64,000 bases of DNA, taken from Rostratula benghalensis. Its lineage: Eukaryota; Chordata; Aves; Charadriiformes; Rostratulidae. The first letter of the stretch is position 1, and the number at the start of each line of letters is the position of its first letter. Made by a program: the position numbers and the translations under genes. The DNA is taken from the NCBI GenBank assembly GCA_013399305.1, contig VXAI01000096.1, positions 1,108,961 through 1,172,960 on the forward strand, read 5' to 3'. Positions 1-10,414 of the stretch are shown piece by piece. Under the pieces are notes generated by a model. That model had not been told where the DNA came from. It saw only the letters and a list, made by a program, of their open reading frames with translations, and searched no databases.

Positions 1-34
1 TTTCCTGAGAAAATACTCTTGTTCCATTCTCCAG

Positions 35-3000
35 ATCAGAGAACACCACCGAAAAGTCAGGAAGGCGGCCAAAAAACGTGGACACAAAAGGCCCAAGAAA
101 GATCCCGGTGTACCCAGTGCTGCACCATTTAAGGAAGAGCTTCTACGAGAAGCGGAGCAAAGAAAGCAGAGGGTAAAACACAGTTTGTGGTAAAGAGGAC
201 AAAATTTGAGACCGTTCCTATTTTCAAGGCAGCTTTGTGTGTGTGCCCAGAGGTGCAGTCCTGGTAGACTGTAAATGGTGCGAGCAGACATGTACTTTCA
301 AAAAAAAAAAAATATTTATTTCCAGCATTATACCGTGTTTAGCAATTCTCGCTTTTGTTTTTAACTTTCATGTCATCACTGTGTGTATAAACATGCTGGA
401 AGTGTCATTTGTAATGTTATCAGAATTTCCTCTGGTGCTAAAACACCTAAAATTCTCATCAGAATGCTTAAAGCACTTTGGCCTTTTGTGATTATACAGA
501 AAATACAGATCTGTGGCCTGCAGCATGAGGGGATGTGACATGAGGGCAGTGTGGTCATTTTGGGGCCCAGCTGATGGATGTATTGCCTCTGGTTTTGAGG
601 CAATTGAAGGCAACAGTATTCTTTCCAGGGTATGATGCAAAAAAAGGTTCCCAGTGTCACTTGGACAGCTGTGACACAGAAAGAAGAGTCTTCCTTACCC
701 CCTTCAAATGTGTTTTATCTGGCTTGGGTTTTTGTTTGTAACCAGCTTGAAGAACTGAAGCAAAAGCAGAAGCTCAACAGACAAAAAGAACATGAAAAGA
801 AGAGGAAGCTTGAAGCTAAAAAGAACACAGCCAAAATCAAGGAAAAAGAAGAGGGAAAGGTAAGTGTCTGGTATTATTTTGATTCTTTTAAGCTCATAGA
901 AGCAACAAAAGTTATCCTGAAACTGTATCTTCTTAAGCGTTATGTTTCGTGTTACATTTTCGTGCTGTACACGCAGGCAGATATAATACACTAATCATTA
1001 AATCATTCCCTTTCATTTCTATTTGTGTTCAGGAATCTTCTAGCAAATCTAAAGCAAGGACTAAGAAACTGCTGGATAAGAATTCAATGAAATCATCTTG
1101 CAGGGAGCTCAAGAAGGTGAGACGCTTAACTCATTATTTTTATGTAACTTAATGAGAGTCAGCAATGAGACCCCTTGTTATTTTCCTTTTTTGCATTCCT
1201 GTGCAGCTGCTAAGAGAGCATAAAGGTTGTTTATGATAAGCTTCAACACTGAAGTAAGGGATTTTACAACGGGAACTGTGAGGTTTTCCATCTTATCTGG
1301 TGTGCTCTACTGAGACAACCAGCACTCTGAAGCATCAGACTTCTTGTCTTGTAGTAATGAGGTACTGGTGCCTAAGAATCTCTTGCCTTTGCCTTCTGCT
1401 TTCTGATTTGTAGCTGAGAAGGAAAGAGCTCAAACAAGAACAGTCACGTGAAACTTCATCAATCATTCTGTGAAATTCAACAGTAACTCTTGTAAACCAC
1501 AGCGATGCCAGAGTTGCCATCTGCCAAATTGTCTGTCACATCCGATATGAGAATCTTCTCTCTTTTTTCTAACCCAGGTGATTGAGGCCTCAGATGTGGT
1601 TCTAGAGGTTTTGGATGCAAGAGATCCAATGGGCTGCCGCTGTCCTCAGCTGGAGCAAGCTGTAACTTGCTCTGGAGGAGACAAAAAGCTACTATTGGTT
1701 CTGAACAAAATTGGTAAGAAGCACAGGTTGTCTTGAAGTGCTACTTGGTCACTGTGTCATTCTGTGAGCTATGAAGAAGATTTTTAAAGGAATCTGAGAT
1801 TCCACTGAAGACATAAGATCCAACTCTGAGCTCACTGTCCCTGCTGGAGGGGTCACGTTTCTTCCATAGACCTGTTAGCCTATTTGCTGAGAGCACCACA
1901 GACAGGAAAAGACACATTAGCTCCTTTCTTTTGCAATAACTTCTGAGGGTATTGGCCAGTTTGAGCCAAATGTGACAGAAGTTACAGGTCTTAAAATTGT
2001 TAACATTTTTGTGAATGAGTAGGCAGAGGTCACAGTGCTGGCCTCCACTTGAGGCAATGGCAAGTTAAAGGTCAGTAAATCAACACAATAGTTGTATTTG
2101 AAACTTGACTTTGGGAAATACGTAAAAGCAGGTGAAACCAGCTTAAAAGACTGGAAATTACTGGCTTAGCAGCAGCAAGAAAAAAAAAAGAGAAAAGGAA
2201 ATAACAAGAGCAACGGGAACTGTGTATTAGAATAGCCTTTTCAGGGATAATCCTTCACAGAACATCACTCTGTACCATACAAGGTCTCCTAGCAAGACCC
2301 TGGCATTAAAAACCTGACACAGGGACCAGAAGTGTAAATGTGGCACGTTCTGCTTGAGGCAGAAAATAAAGACTGGAACTTGGAACACTGTGTACCTGCG
2401 GGGGGACATACCCACTGTTCTACTATTTTTCAGCCAAACATTATTTGTTAGAAAGAAACATACTAAATAGACAAAATACAGCTCAGTTCCTGATTCTACA
2501 TTAGATTTCCTCCATACGGTGATATTTAAGATCCACAGGACTGAAAAAACTGTGCTCTTTTTCCCCAGATTTAGTGCCAAAGGAAAACTTGGAGAAATGG
2601 TTGAATTATTTAAAGAAGGAGTTTCCAACGATTGCTTTTAAATCTGCCACACTGATGAAGGACAAGACTATGGTAAGAGCACTGCAGGCTGTCTTGTGTT
2701 ACAATCACATGTGTTAAAACAAGTCGAGAACCAGGAACTCTTGTTTTTTAAAATTCCTTGTCCCCCTGTTTAACTGCACTGTGGTGACTCAAGGATATGC
2801 CTGTGGACTTTGACTAAGTGTTGTGGTACTGGGGGGGAGTTCTTGCTGTTGAAATATGCATTGTTGTTTGTGCTCAGGATGCTGGACTAGAATAAAAGCA
2901 AGCTAGTTCATCGGTGTTTTTTACTGTAAGAAGTATTGTTCTTACTTCCAGCTAAGACTCACTCCCCTCCAGTGAGGGGAGGAAGATGAGGACTTTTTCA

Positions 3001-6000
3001 TCTACACAAGAGGTTGCACCAGTTACATCTGAACTGTTTTGTAGGTAAAGCAGTGCAGGCTGCAGTACTGCCTTCATCCTGACTATGGCCATCAGTAAGG
3101 GAAGAACCTAACGTTATTTCAAGAGGAGTGTAAAGGGTTTAGTTCCCTTGTGTCCCAGTCTCAGTTATGTGAAGATGCTTGTTTGAGTCATACATGTATC
3201 AGTAGACAGTGCTTCATATAACTTAACCCTGGCAACAGCATAGTGAAATGGTGCAGAAATTGCAACGCAGGGAGCAGGTTTTGAAATTCTTCAAAAACTT
3301 GAAGCCTCTTGACTCAATTTGCAGATTTAAGGATTCTACCATTTGAACATACATGGTTACTTTGTGGTTGCACAACAAATCTGCAACACAGTCTGAACTG
3401 ATACCAGGAGTGCCATGAGTCAGTTCACGTGCCTTTTTCGCCTTTTTCTCCTTTTTCTCTTAGTAGTTAATGGCTACCTCTTTTTATTCTCATTTAGCTG
3501 ATTAGCCAATTTCTTAAACTGTTTCCTTCCCTTCAGAAGAACACAGTAGTATTATCTAATAGGAGTTAGAAACATTGCAGTAGAATAAATAAATCTAAGC
3601 ATACATATTTGTCTTTGTAAATAGCTCCTGATGAGGTTTTTTTTCTTTACCTTTGAATGCTGTAGCAGCAACAGGTCATCAAAAGACGTGCACGTGTTGA
3701 TTTATCAAGAACCACTGAATGTTTTGGAAGCAAATGCCTTTTGAAACTTCTTCAAGATCACGTCAGGACTCAGAACAAGCCCATTCAGGTTGGGGTAGTA
3801 GGTAAGTGTTCGGCGAGACAGGAGGAATTGCCTTCTCCTCCCATAAAGCTTTGGTATCCTGTAGTACAATTTGGGTAAAACAACTAACACGTAACTTGTT
3901 TTGGGCTTTCTAGTTACTGTTCTTCCAGCTAAGACTCACTGTTCTAGTACTTCAGTTGGCAGTGATGTCTGTTGCATTTACATGCATGTAAGTATGTAAT
4001 ATACAGAAGGTACATAGTATGAGGCCTTAGCAGATCTGGCAGCTTAGGGAACCAAGAGAAGCAGTTCACATACCATGCAGCTGGTGCTGCCTTCCTCCTA
4101 CCTGGTCAGATTTGTGGTGTTACATTCAGTGATGTCTTTCATGCCCCTGCTATTACCAGTGTGAGAAATGAGGATACAGACCTTGTCTTACTTCTGTAGT
4201 GAAGACTTCAGATCCAACTCTGATCTCACACTGAAGATGTACTTTACCAAAGACACCTGGAAGAAGCAGTTTTGATCAGTGTTACATAGGCTGAGTTTTC
4301 TTATTTAACTTACAGGGATTTATGTGGTTTTCTACAGGTTTCCCTAATGTGGGGAAGAGCAGCCTAATCAACAGTCTTAAAGGAGTTCGTGCTTGCAATG
4401 TTGGCCTAACAAGAGGTGTCACCAAGTAAGCTGAGTCTGATAAAAGCTGTTCATTTCCCTGTTCGTTGTTGTGTTCTGATTACCCTGAGCTTGTTTGTGT
4501 AGTTTCAATCTGTTAGGGCAAAGTATGCCCCTGTGTGCAGTTTTAAGTGCACATTTCACTCTGCCAGGATGAAATATATGGCTCTGTGTGAATAAGCTTG
4601 CTCTTCCTGTACATTGAGATTTCTGTCCTACGCAAAGCATATGATGAGAAAACACTGAAACTGACTCTGTATGAAGTGCATTCAGTCCAACACTGAGCTT
4701 TGTGTCTTGCACCCCCCGCTGTGGCTAGTCCCTCTGCTAGTTGATTATCTTCTCACAGTGCATTTCTCTCTGAATAGGTCCATGCAAATTGTCCATATTG
4801 ATAAACAGACAAAGATCTTAGATAGCCCGAGTGTAATTGCAGATCCTTCCAACACCACCCTGGCTCTGGCCTTGAGAAGGATCATAAACACTGAAGAATC
4901 AGCCTCGGCAGATGTGCTGGAAGGCGTTGATGCCATTCTAAATCACTGTAGTAAACAGCAGGTGAGCTCCATCTATTTCCACATCTCTTACTGCATTTTA
5001 CTTCTCTGTAGGCTTTTTTGGCCAATAACAAAAGTTCATTTCATTTCACCTAATACTGGTAGCTTTTGCACTGCTTTCCCTTGCTGTGTCCGACACTAAG
5101 TATGCTTTTTCAGCCTTATAAATGAAAAGCAGATCCAGCATGCCACAGTCCTGTCAGCCAGAGGCTGTTTTCCCACTAATTTTTCTAATTTTTAAAAAAC
5201 ACTACTTTTTAAGACCTTATCAGAGTGAAAAATGAAGATATTCTGACTCTTGCTTATTACTACAGTGAAGACCTCAGATCCAACTCTGATTTCACTCTAG
5301 ATTCAACTTGGTTAACCTAAGCCTAATTCCTGTTCAGGTCTGTGATAACTGTTTTGTCACAAACCAGTGTGGGATCTCTACACATCCACTAGTCTGGCTG
5401 AATTTGTTGATGAAGTAGGCATTTTGCTTTGTAATGGTTGCTTCCACATGCAACAAAAAAACCAGCTCCTTGCATACTTGTTCATTGTCACTGTAAACTC
5501 ATTTGCCTTTTTTATTCCTAAAACTAAGAGCAGAGTTCTAAATGCACCATTTTCTTTTGCACTAGGTGATGATGCACTATAGTATCCCAGATTTCAGTAA
5601 CACTGAGGAGTTTTTAAATTTACTTGGTCAGAAAAGGGGTATGCTGAAAAAGGGAGGTGTTCCTGATGTAGAGAATATAGCTAAAATGCTGCTTTGTGAC
5701 TGGACAGGGTATGTATGCCATGAATTTTGCTTTATTATGCTGCTCACCTTGTTCACACTGTTATGTTAATCCAGCACAGCAGAAGCTCTGGGTCCAGAGA
5801 AGTACTTAGAAAGGAAAGACTGCCTTTTTTTTCTCCTTTCTCACATTTTACTTCTTAGATAACGCCATCCATGGGTAATTCTATCTCTGAAGTAGTGAAG
5901 GATACAAAGAGTCAAAAATACATTGCATGTTACTCTACAAGACACTTTGCTGACTTCTGGTATAACTGTTCGGGGAATTTGCCTTCCTTTTAGCTACTGA

Positions 6001-7887
6001 ATCCCTGTCCTCTTCTGCTGGCAGGAAAAGATACAGCAAGTTTTATGCGGAAATTTAGTGTTCCTATATTTTGAAGGTGGAGAAAAAATGTAACTTAGTG
6101 AGTGTTTCCCTTGCTCAGGTGGTTTAGCTGCTTTTACAGCTCATTATTTTACAGGCACAATTTGTGTTGACAATTTGTGTATGCCAGTTCTTTTTCCTTA
6201 TGGAAGTGAGCTATTTACTTAACACTGTTATTGACAACTTCAGACTCAAATGTAAATAGCTATTTAATTGCTGGTAAACAGATGATAATAAATGAGTAGC
6301 TAGGTTGAGGAGTTTGAGAGGTTTGTGCTCTGGGCTTTATTTTTAAATACAGTGATTTAACTGTGTTATCCTTGGTTGGTTTGAGTGGTTTGTGGTTTTT
6401 TGTTGGTTTGTTTTTTTTTTAATGCTGGTATTGTATTTTCCTAGTGCTAAAGTAAGCTACCACTCACAACCTCCAGGATCTCATCAACTGCCACCATATC
6501 TTACAGAAGACAAAATAGCTAAAATGCAGGAGTGCTTTAATTTCAAGTACCTAGAAGAAGAAAATAATAACACTCTTCAAGGTAGGACCGATGTTACTGC
6601 ACTGCAGCCATTCAGAGCAGTAGCAGTAGTTTAAATGGGAGATTTGGAATGGAACTCCTGGGGTTTATAGCGTAGCTTTCCCAATATGGAGTGAATATCA
6701 ACCTTTTTAGGAAGAAAGGGATTCTGATGCAACAGAACAGTGCATCTTTGTGCTGTCTTAACATAAAATGCCCCTGCTAGACCTAAGTTTCTGCTCATCT
6801 GACCTAACCCTACTATTTCTTATTAGAAATACGGGGGAAAAATATTGAAGAGCACATAAACATTGGCTAATTAGGCCAACAAAATTCATTTTACTTAATA
6901 CAATCTATACTTAAATCCATGTCTCTCAGCTCCTAGCAATCTTTTGTAGATGCCTCGGAGAAAGCTATTCTCAGAGAATTGTCTTTTGTTCTACCTGTTT
7001 ATTTTGGAGTTTTTGAGGAAGGCAGGGGCAGGACTGTTTTTTTCTAGCCCTGACGTAGAATGGCATCACATCTGGTGCTGTCTAACAGTGACTTAACAGA
7101 CACTTCCTATATTTTTTCCAGCTTTAAAATGCCCCAGTCCAGCAAGCAGCATCATTTTCCAGTCAGCTGGTATGACAAATGGGACAATAGAAGAAAACAA
7201 AGCGATAGAGGAAGCATCAGATTGGGAAAACCTGGAAACAAGTCAGGAGGGAGAGGAAGATGAAGAGGAGGATTTCACAGAAAGTGATGATGATCAAGAT
7301 GATATGGAAGAAGAACAGAATGTTGAGGAGGTAAACCTTTCATTAGACGTATGCTTCCTGTAGCCAGTCAGTATCCTACTGTAAACAGAATGTGTAGGCA
7401 CTGTGAAGCCACCAGGAGTTACCAAAAAGCTCCTGGAAATCAGGATTGGGCTTTTTGCATAATTATGGAAACAACGTTGTTCTAAGTCTGTTCTAAATCA
7501 ATGTGTTCCCGATCAACTGTACAAGGGAACATGAACACTATCATCAGTCTCTGTTAGGTTTCATTTCATTAGAGACTTCATTAGTGATGTCTGAATTAAC
7601 ACTTATGTATGACCTCTCTGACTTGTAGGAAAGCAACGTTCAGGTCACAAGGAAAGCAAAACTTGGAAAACAACAAACAAAACAAAAAAATTCAGAAAAG
7701 CAGATAGCAGGTGTGTACAAAAAACCCTGGCTTGAGGGATGGGCTCTATTACCCTGGCACTGGCATTGGTTTCACTAACACATCTTTTCTTTTCTCAGAA
7801 AGCGAATGCTCCGATTCATTATCACTCAACTTGGATAAAAGAGCAGATGATGATGATGCCTACGATTTTAATACAGACTATGTGTAA
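35..7887 (+). CDS. GNL3: GNL3 (nucleostemin), 5'-truncated by window edge
   Basis: Nucleolar, circularly permuted GTPase of the YlqF/YawG family, involved in ribosome biogenesis, stem-cell proliferation and p53/MDM2 control. Thirteen coding exons are visible: 35-172, 746-859, 1033-1116, 1578-1713, 2569-2672, 3666-3801, 4338-4425, 4778-4961, 5566-5708, 6445-6581, 7122-7330, 7629-7710, 7799-7887 (stop TAA). All junctions are GT/AG and phases agree, giving 547 residues. The first 25 or so residues (basic nucleolar signal) lie upstream. Seen in order: Lys/Arg-rich N-terminus, coiled-coil basic segment (exon 746-859), DARDP, G4 motif NKID, G1 P-loop [10 protein letters not shown]3-like DSPS, then an acidic tail ending [12 protein letters not shown]. 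The permuted order G4-G1-G3 is the family hallmark. The end matches human GNL3, recalled from memory. Its introns host box C/D snoRNAs, as in mammals. Confidence 0.95.
1225..1320 (+). ncRNA. Candidate box C/D snoRNA in GNL3 intron (orphan)
   Basis: Box C-like ATGATAA at 1233-1239 (one change from RUGAUGA) and box D CTGA at 1310-1313. They are enclosed by a 7-bp terminal stem, GGTTGTT (1225-1231) with GACAACC (1314-1320), including one G-U pair. An internal CTGA near 1249-1252 could be D' and GTGAGG near 1278 a weak C'. The guide just upstream of D does not resemble an rRNA target I recognise. It sits in its own intron (1117-1577), which fits the one-snoRNA-per-intron habit, but the boxes are weaker than in the other copies. 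Confidence 0.35.
1764..1835 (+). ncRNA. SNORD19: SNORD19-like box C/D snoRNA, copy 1
   Basis: Terminal stem GTGAGCT (1764-1770) with AGCTCAC (1829-1835), which overlaps the last base of box D. Box C ATGAAGA at 1771-1777, D' CTGA near 1794, C'-like TGAAGAC near 1806, box D CTGA at 1826-1829. The 11 bases before box D, AAGATCCAACT, are the exact complement of 18S rRNA AGUUGGAUCUU. The fifth base upstream of D pairs with a G, consistent with the known SNORD19 target Gm683 of human 18S. Lies in GNL3 intron 1714-2568; human GNL3 introns also host SNORD19. Confidence 0.8.
2946..3940 (+). repeat. 18-bp element present in two GNL3 introns
   Basis: TTCCAGCTAAGACTCACT occurs identically at 2946-2963 (intron 2673-3665) and 3923-3940 (intron 3802-4337). 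The bases just upstream are also related (TGTTCTT). This may mark an old intron-to-intron duplication like the one that multiplied the SNORD19 copies. No function is evident. Confidence 0.5.
3666..3801 (+). CDS. GNL3: GNL3 exon with tandem NAGNAG acceptor
   Basis: This exon is preceded by TAG then CAG in tandem (3663-3668), so splicing may start the exon at 3666 or 3669. Both are in frame and differ by one glutamine. The exon encodes the segment leading to the P-loop; the glycine codon that opens GFPNVGKSS is split across the junction with the 4338-4425 exon. It is part of the GNL3 entry and is listed only because its start is ambiguous. Confidence 0.7.
4157..4233 (+). ncRNA. SNORD19: SNORD19-like box C/D snoRNA, copy 2
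   Basis: Perfect 9-bp terminal stem CAGTGTGAG (4157-4165) with CTCACACTG (4225-4233). Box C-like ATGAGGA at 4168-4174, C' GTGAAGA near 4199-4205, box D CTGA at 4220-4223. The guide AGATCCAACT before box D is the same as in copies 1 and 3 and complements 18S AGUUGGAUCU (Gm683 region in human numbering). Lies in GNL3 intron 3802-4337. Confidence 0.8.
4630..4705 (+). ncRNA. SNORD69: SNORD69-like box C/D snoRNA
   Basis: Canonical box C ATGATGA (4641-4647) and box D CTGA (4693-4696) are closed by a 9-bp stem ACGCAAAGC (4630-4638) with GCTTTGTGT (4697-4705), one G-U pair. D' CTGA copies at 4655 and 4661, C' ATGAAGT at 4671-4677. The guide CAGTCCAAC before box D can pair with 28S rRNA GUUGGAUUG (one G-U), fitting the role I recall for SNORD69 (HBII-210), which human GNL3 also hosts. 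The structure is clear; the family name rests on host gene and guide. Lies in intron 4426-4777. Confidence 0.75.
5222..5298 (+). ncRNA. SNORD19: SNORD19-like box C/D snoRNA, copy 3
   Basis: Perfect 9-bp terminal stem AGAGTGAAA (5222-5230) with TTTCACTCT (5290-5298). Box C ATGAAGA at 5232-5238, D' CTGA at 5243-5246, C' GTGAAGA at 5265-5271, box D CTGA at 5286-5289. Same guide AGATCCAACT for 18S rRNA as the other two copies, while the stem sequence differs and is compensated on both sides. Lies in GNL3 intron 4962-5565. Confidence 0.8.
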
Positions 7888-9742
7888 TGAATTATGTGTG
7901 AAGATACCATTTGGAGACCTTACAGGCTTTTAGAGCAGTCACAAAGACTTGCTTTGTGGCTAAAGTTGGAATGCTGCCTGCCAGAGCTGCTGCAAAGAGT
8001 CACAATTATTGCTGTGTCAAATAATGTATATAATACCATATCTCTCTTGATTGTTCCCAATTTTATACAGGGCTAGAAAGCTGATTGTGTTCAGCTTTAA
8101 GTCCTCAACTTTATTTCCTGTATTAAAAAACAGCCTATTTTAATCTGTTCACTTTACCTTATAAAAAAGGTGCTTCAAAAGGATAAACCCTTTGTCTTTT
8201 CCTTTGAAAAACAATGCTAAAAGTTTAATTCTAGTCATGCTCAAGCAATTAAATTTCAAGGTGAGTTTTCATCCTTCTTCTATAAAATTTAATTGTTTTT
8301 CCTAGAGGATTACAGAGACTATACCTCTAGAGCATGACTTAAACCAGTAAGCTTTCCATATACTTTTGCAGAGCTTGTAGAATTCTCTTACGTAAAGATT
8401 GCATGGAAAATGCTACTTATTTCAGCTAGACATAAGGTATACATTACATTGTATGTTTAGAAGTTTCGCTGGGAGATGTAACTGAGATTATAAATACCAT
8501 CATCTGCCTTCACTGGGGAACAAGCTTCTTGTTCTTAGGGTACTCTTGAAGAAAAGACCTATCTCCCGCTGACACCTATTTTACATGGTAACCACTGGTA
8601 ACCGTGAAGCAAAAAGTTGCCCTGTTACTGCACCCAGCCTATAGCAGAACTGGTGTAGCAAGAGAGGTACTGAGAGTCCAGCAGAGTCTCAAATAAATGC
8701 CTGACATGAAGCATCTTCCTCCTATGCACCTGTTTTCTTCCCATTAACTTTAAAGGTCAGAGTTCTTCAGTGGATAGTTATATTTTCCCTAAACATTTTG
8801 AGGAACAGTCCTGGATGACTTAAAAGAAGTATCGAGTGCAGATACAGACACATGCAGTTCATTTGGGCCTGCTAAAAACACATCCTGGACATCAGAAATA
8901 AGTTGGTGTTAGCTGATCTAGTCCTGTATTTCAAGCTTTGGTAAACTGAACTTATTTCATTACTCCTAGCCACTTAAAGGAGCAGAATTTTTTCAACCAC
9001 AACCCAGGAAAAGACACCATAGGTAACAAACCACAGGTCAGCACCCATGACATGATAGAAACAGATCTATGGGCAGTGACTGCAATGAATCAAGCAGTTA
9101 GTTGGAAACCCTTTTAAATTATAAAGCAGTTACTCAAACCATGAGCAAGCCCTTTATCTCTGGGCTGCCCTGAGTCTCAGGCCACAGAACCACATCATCA
9201 ACAAATTAACACAAAACCTTTTATCTAAACATCCTACACTGACTACTGTTCATATCCAGTATTACTGAATACAAATGGCAACCAGAGTTCAAACCTGTAT
9301 TAAATGGAAGAGTTGCTGCAATAGCTCCTGGGATGAATCAGCTAATAATAATCACTACTCAAACTTAGCACTGCAACTATAAAAAACCCAGAACAACTTA
9401 CCTATACAAAAGGTGATGGGCAACCACCTGCAAAAGGGCACAGGAATCCTGCTTGGTGAGTTTTAAAAGGCCAGACTGGGAAAGACAAGGTGGGAAAAAC
9501 TTCTATGGCAGACTCATACTCACTTGAGAGAACTACAAGAGACTCAATAATAACAAAATTAATCTGTAATTCATACAGCCTCAATCCCAAAATAAACATT
9601 TTGCACAATTTAGGATGAGATTGCTTTTGCAAATGAGAGTTCAATTGACTTGGGTTTCAATTGTTTGGTGCTGTATTTAAGTACAAAGACTAGAATCAGA
9701 TGCAGTTTACCTGAGGTTTGAGTCAACATGTTAAAATTAGCT
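7888..9742. other. GNL3 3' UTR and convergent intergenic region
   Basis: Non-coding stretch between GNL3 and GLT8D1, which point toward each other. It holds the GNL3 3' UTR. Possible poly(A) signals on + are ATTAAA near 8122 and AATAAA at 8692-8697; neither is proven. No ORF here resembles a protein I know, and no repeat is evident by eye. Confidence 0.6.
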
Positions 9743-9748
9743 TTTATT
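9743..9748 (-). promoter_or_regulatory. Putative GLT8D1 poly(A) signal
   Basis: AATAAA on the minus strand about 670 bp downstream of the GLT8D1 stop. It is the nearest canonical hexamer that I noticed, so the 3' UTR probably ends near 9720. Confidence 0.5.
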
Positions 9749-10414
9749 TTTCAACAAGGCTTTCTCCACCACTTAACAAAAGATGTCTTAGTGTTCACTG
9801 GCAGTTAAAACCACTTTGCATAGTGAAATGATACTTGAAAAATTCATCTTTCAAAACAAGATTCAATTTTGCAGAATTCTGCAAGAAAGACTTACACAGA
9901 AACATTTGGGAGATTTCATGCATGAAAGGGTTGTTGAAACTTTCACAGGATAAGAAAACAAAGAAAACCCAAACACAAAACCACCTGAACAAAACCCAAG
10001 CAGCTCTTAATTACAGTATGTTGCTGTGCAATATTTGCATGGTGAAAGCACCAGCTGAAGTTGTATCTCACTCTTAGAAACTGTTTCTGCAAAAGATGAT
10101 GATTCTCCTCTAGAAGACTTGTAGTAAAGAGCAGAAGAACATGCAACAGCCCAAAATGAACTAACAAAAGTGCTAGTTTGTGGAGATCCTCTCTTGCTTT
10201 CTGTAGTGCTGCTGGAGTAGCATCTTCTGTCACACAAGTGAGGTACATCTCCTTTGGACCTGTGTGTTTCAGAACTGCACCTGAATAAGTGCGTCACCTT
10301 GTGCTCCAGAAGACAAGGAGCAAGGACTGCTCTGTAATACAAGTTGGCTAAAGAAAAGTTCTGCTTGGCTCCAGAGGTTTCCTGAGAAAACGCCATCAGT
10401 TGTTAGAATGGACT

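Noticed and set aside
632..994. 120-aa ORF around GNL3 exon 746-859
   Set aside because: Read-through of a genuine GNL3 exon into both introns, not a separate gene.
2984..3032. Possible further C/D snoRNA (ATGAGGA and CTGA)
   Set aside because: No complementary terminal stem flanks the boxes, and the adjacent palindrome forms its own hairpin.
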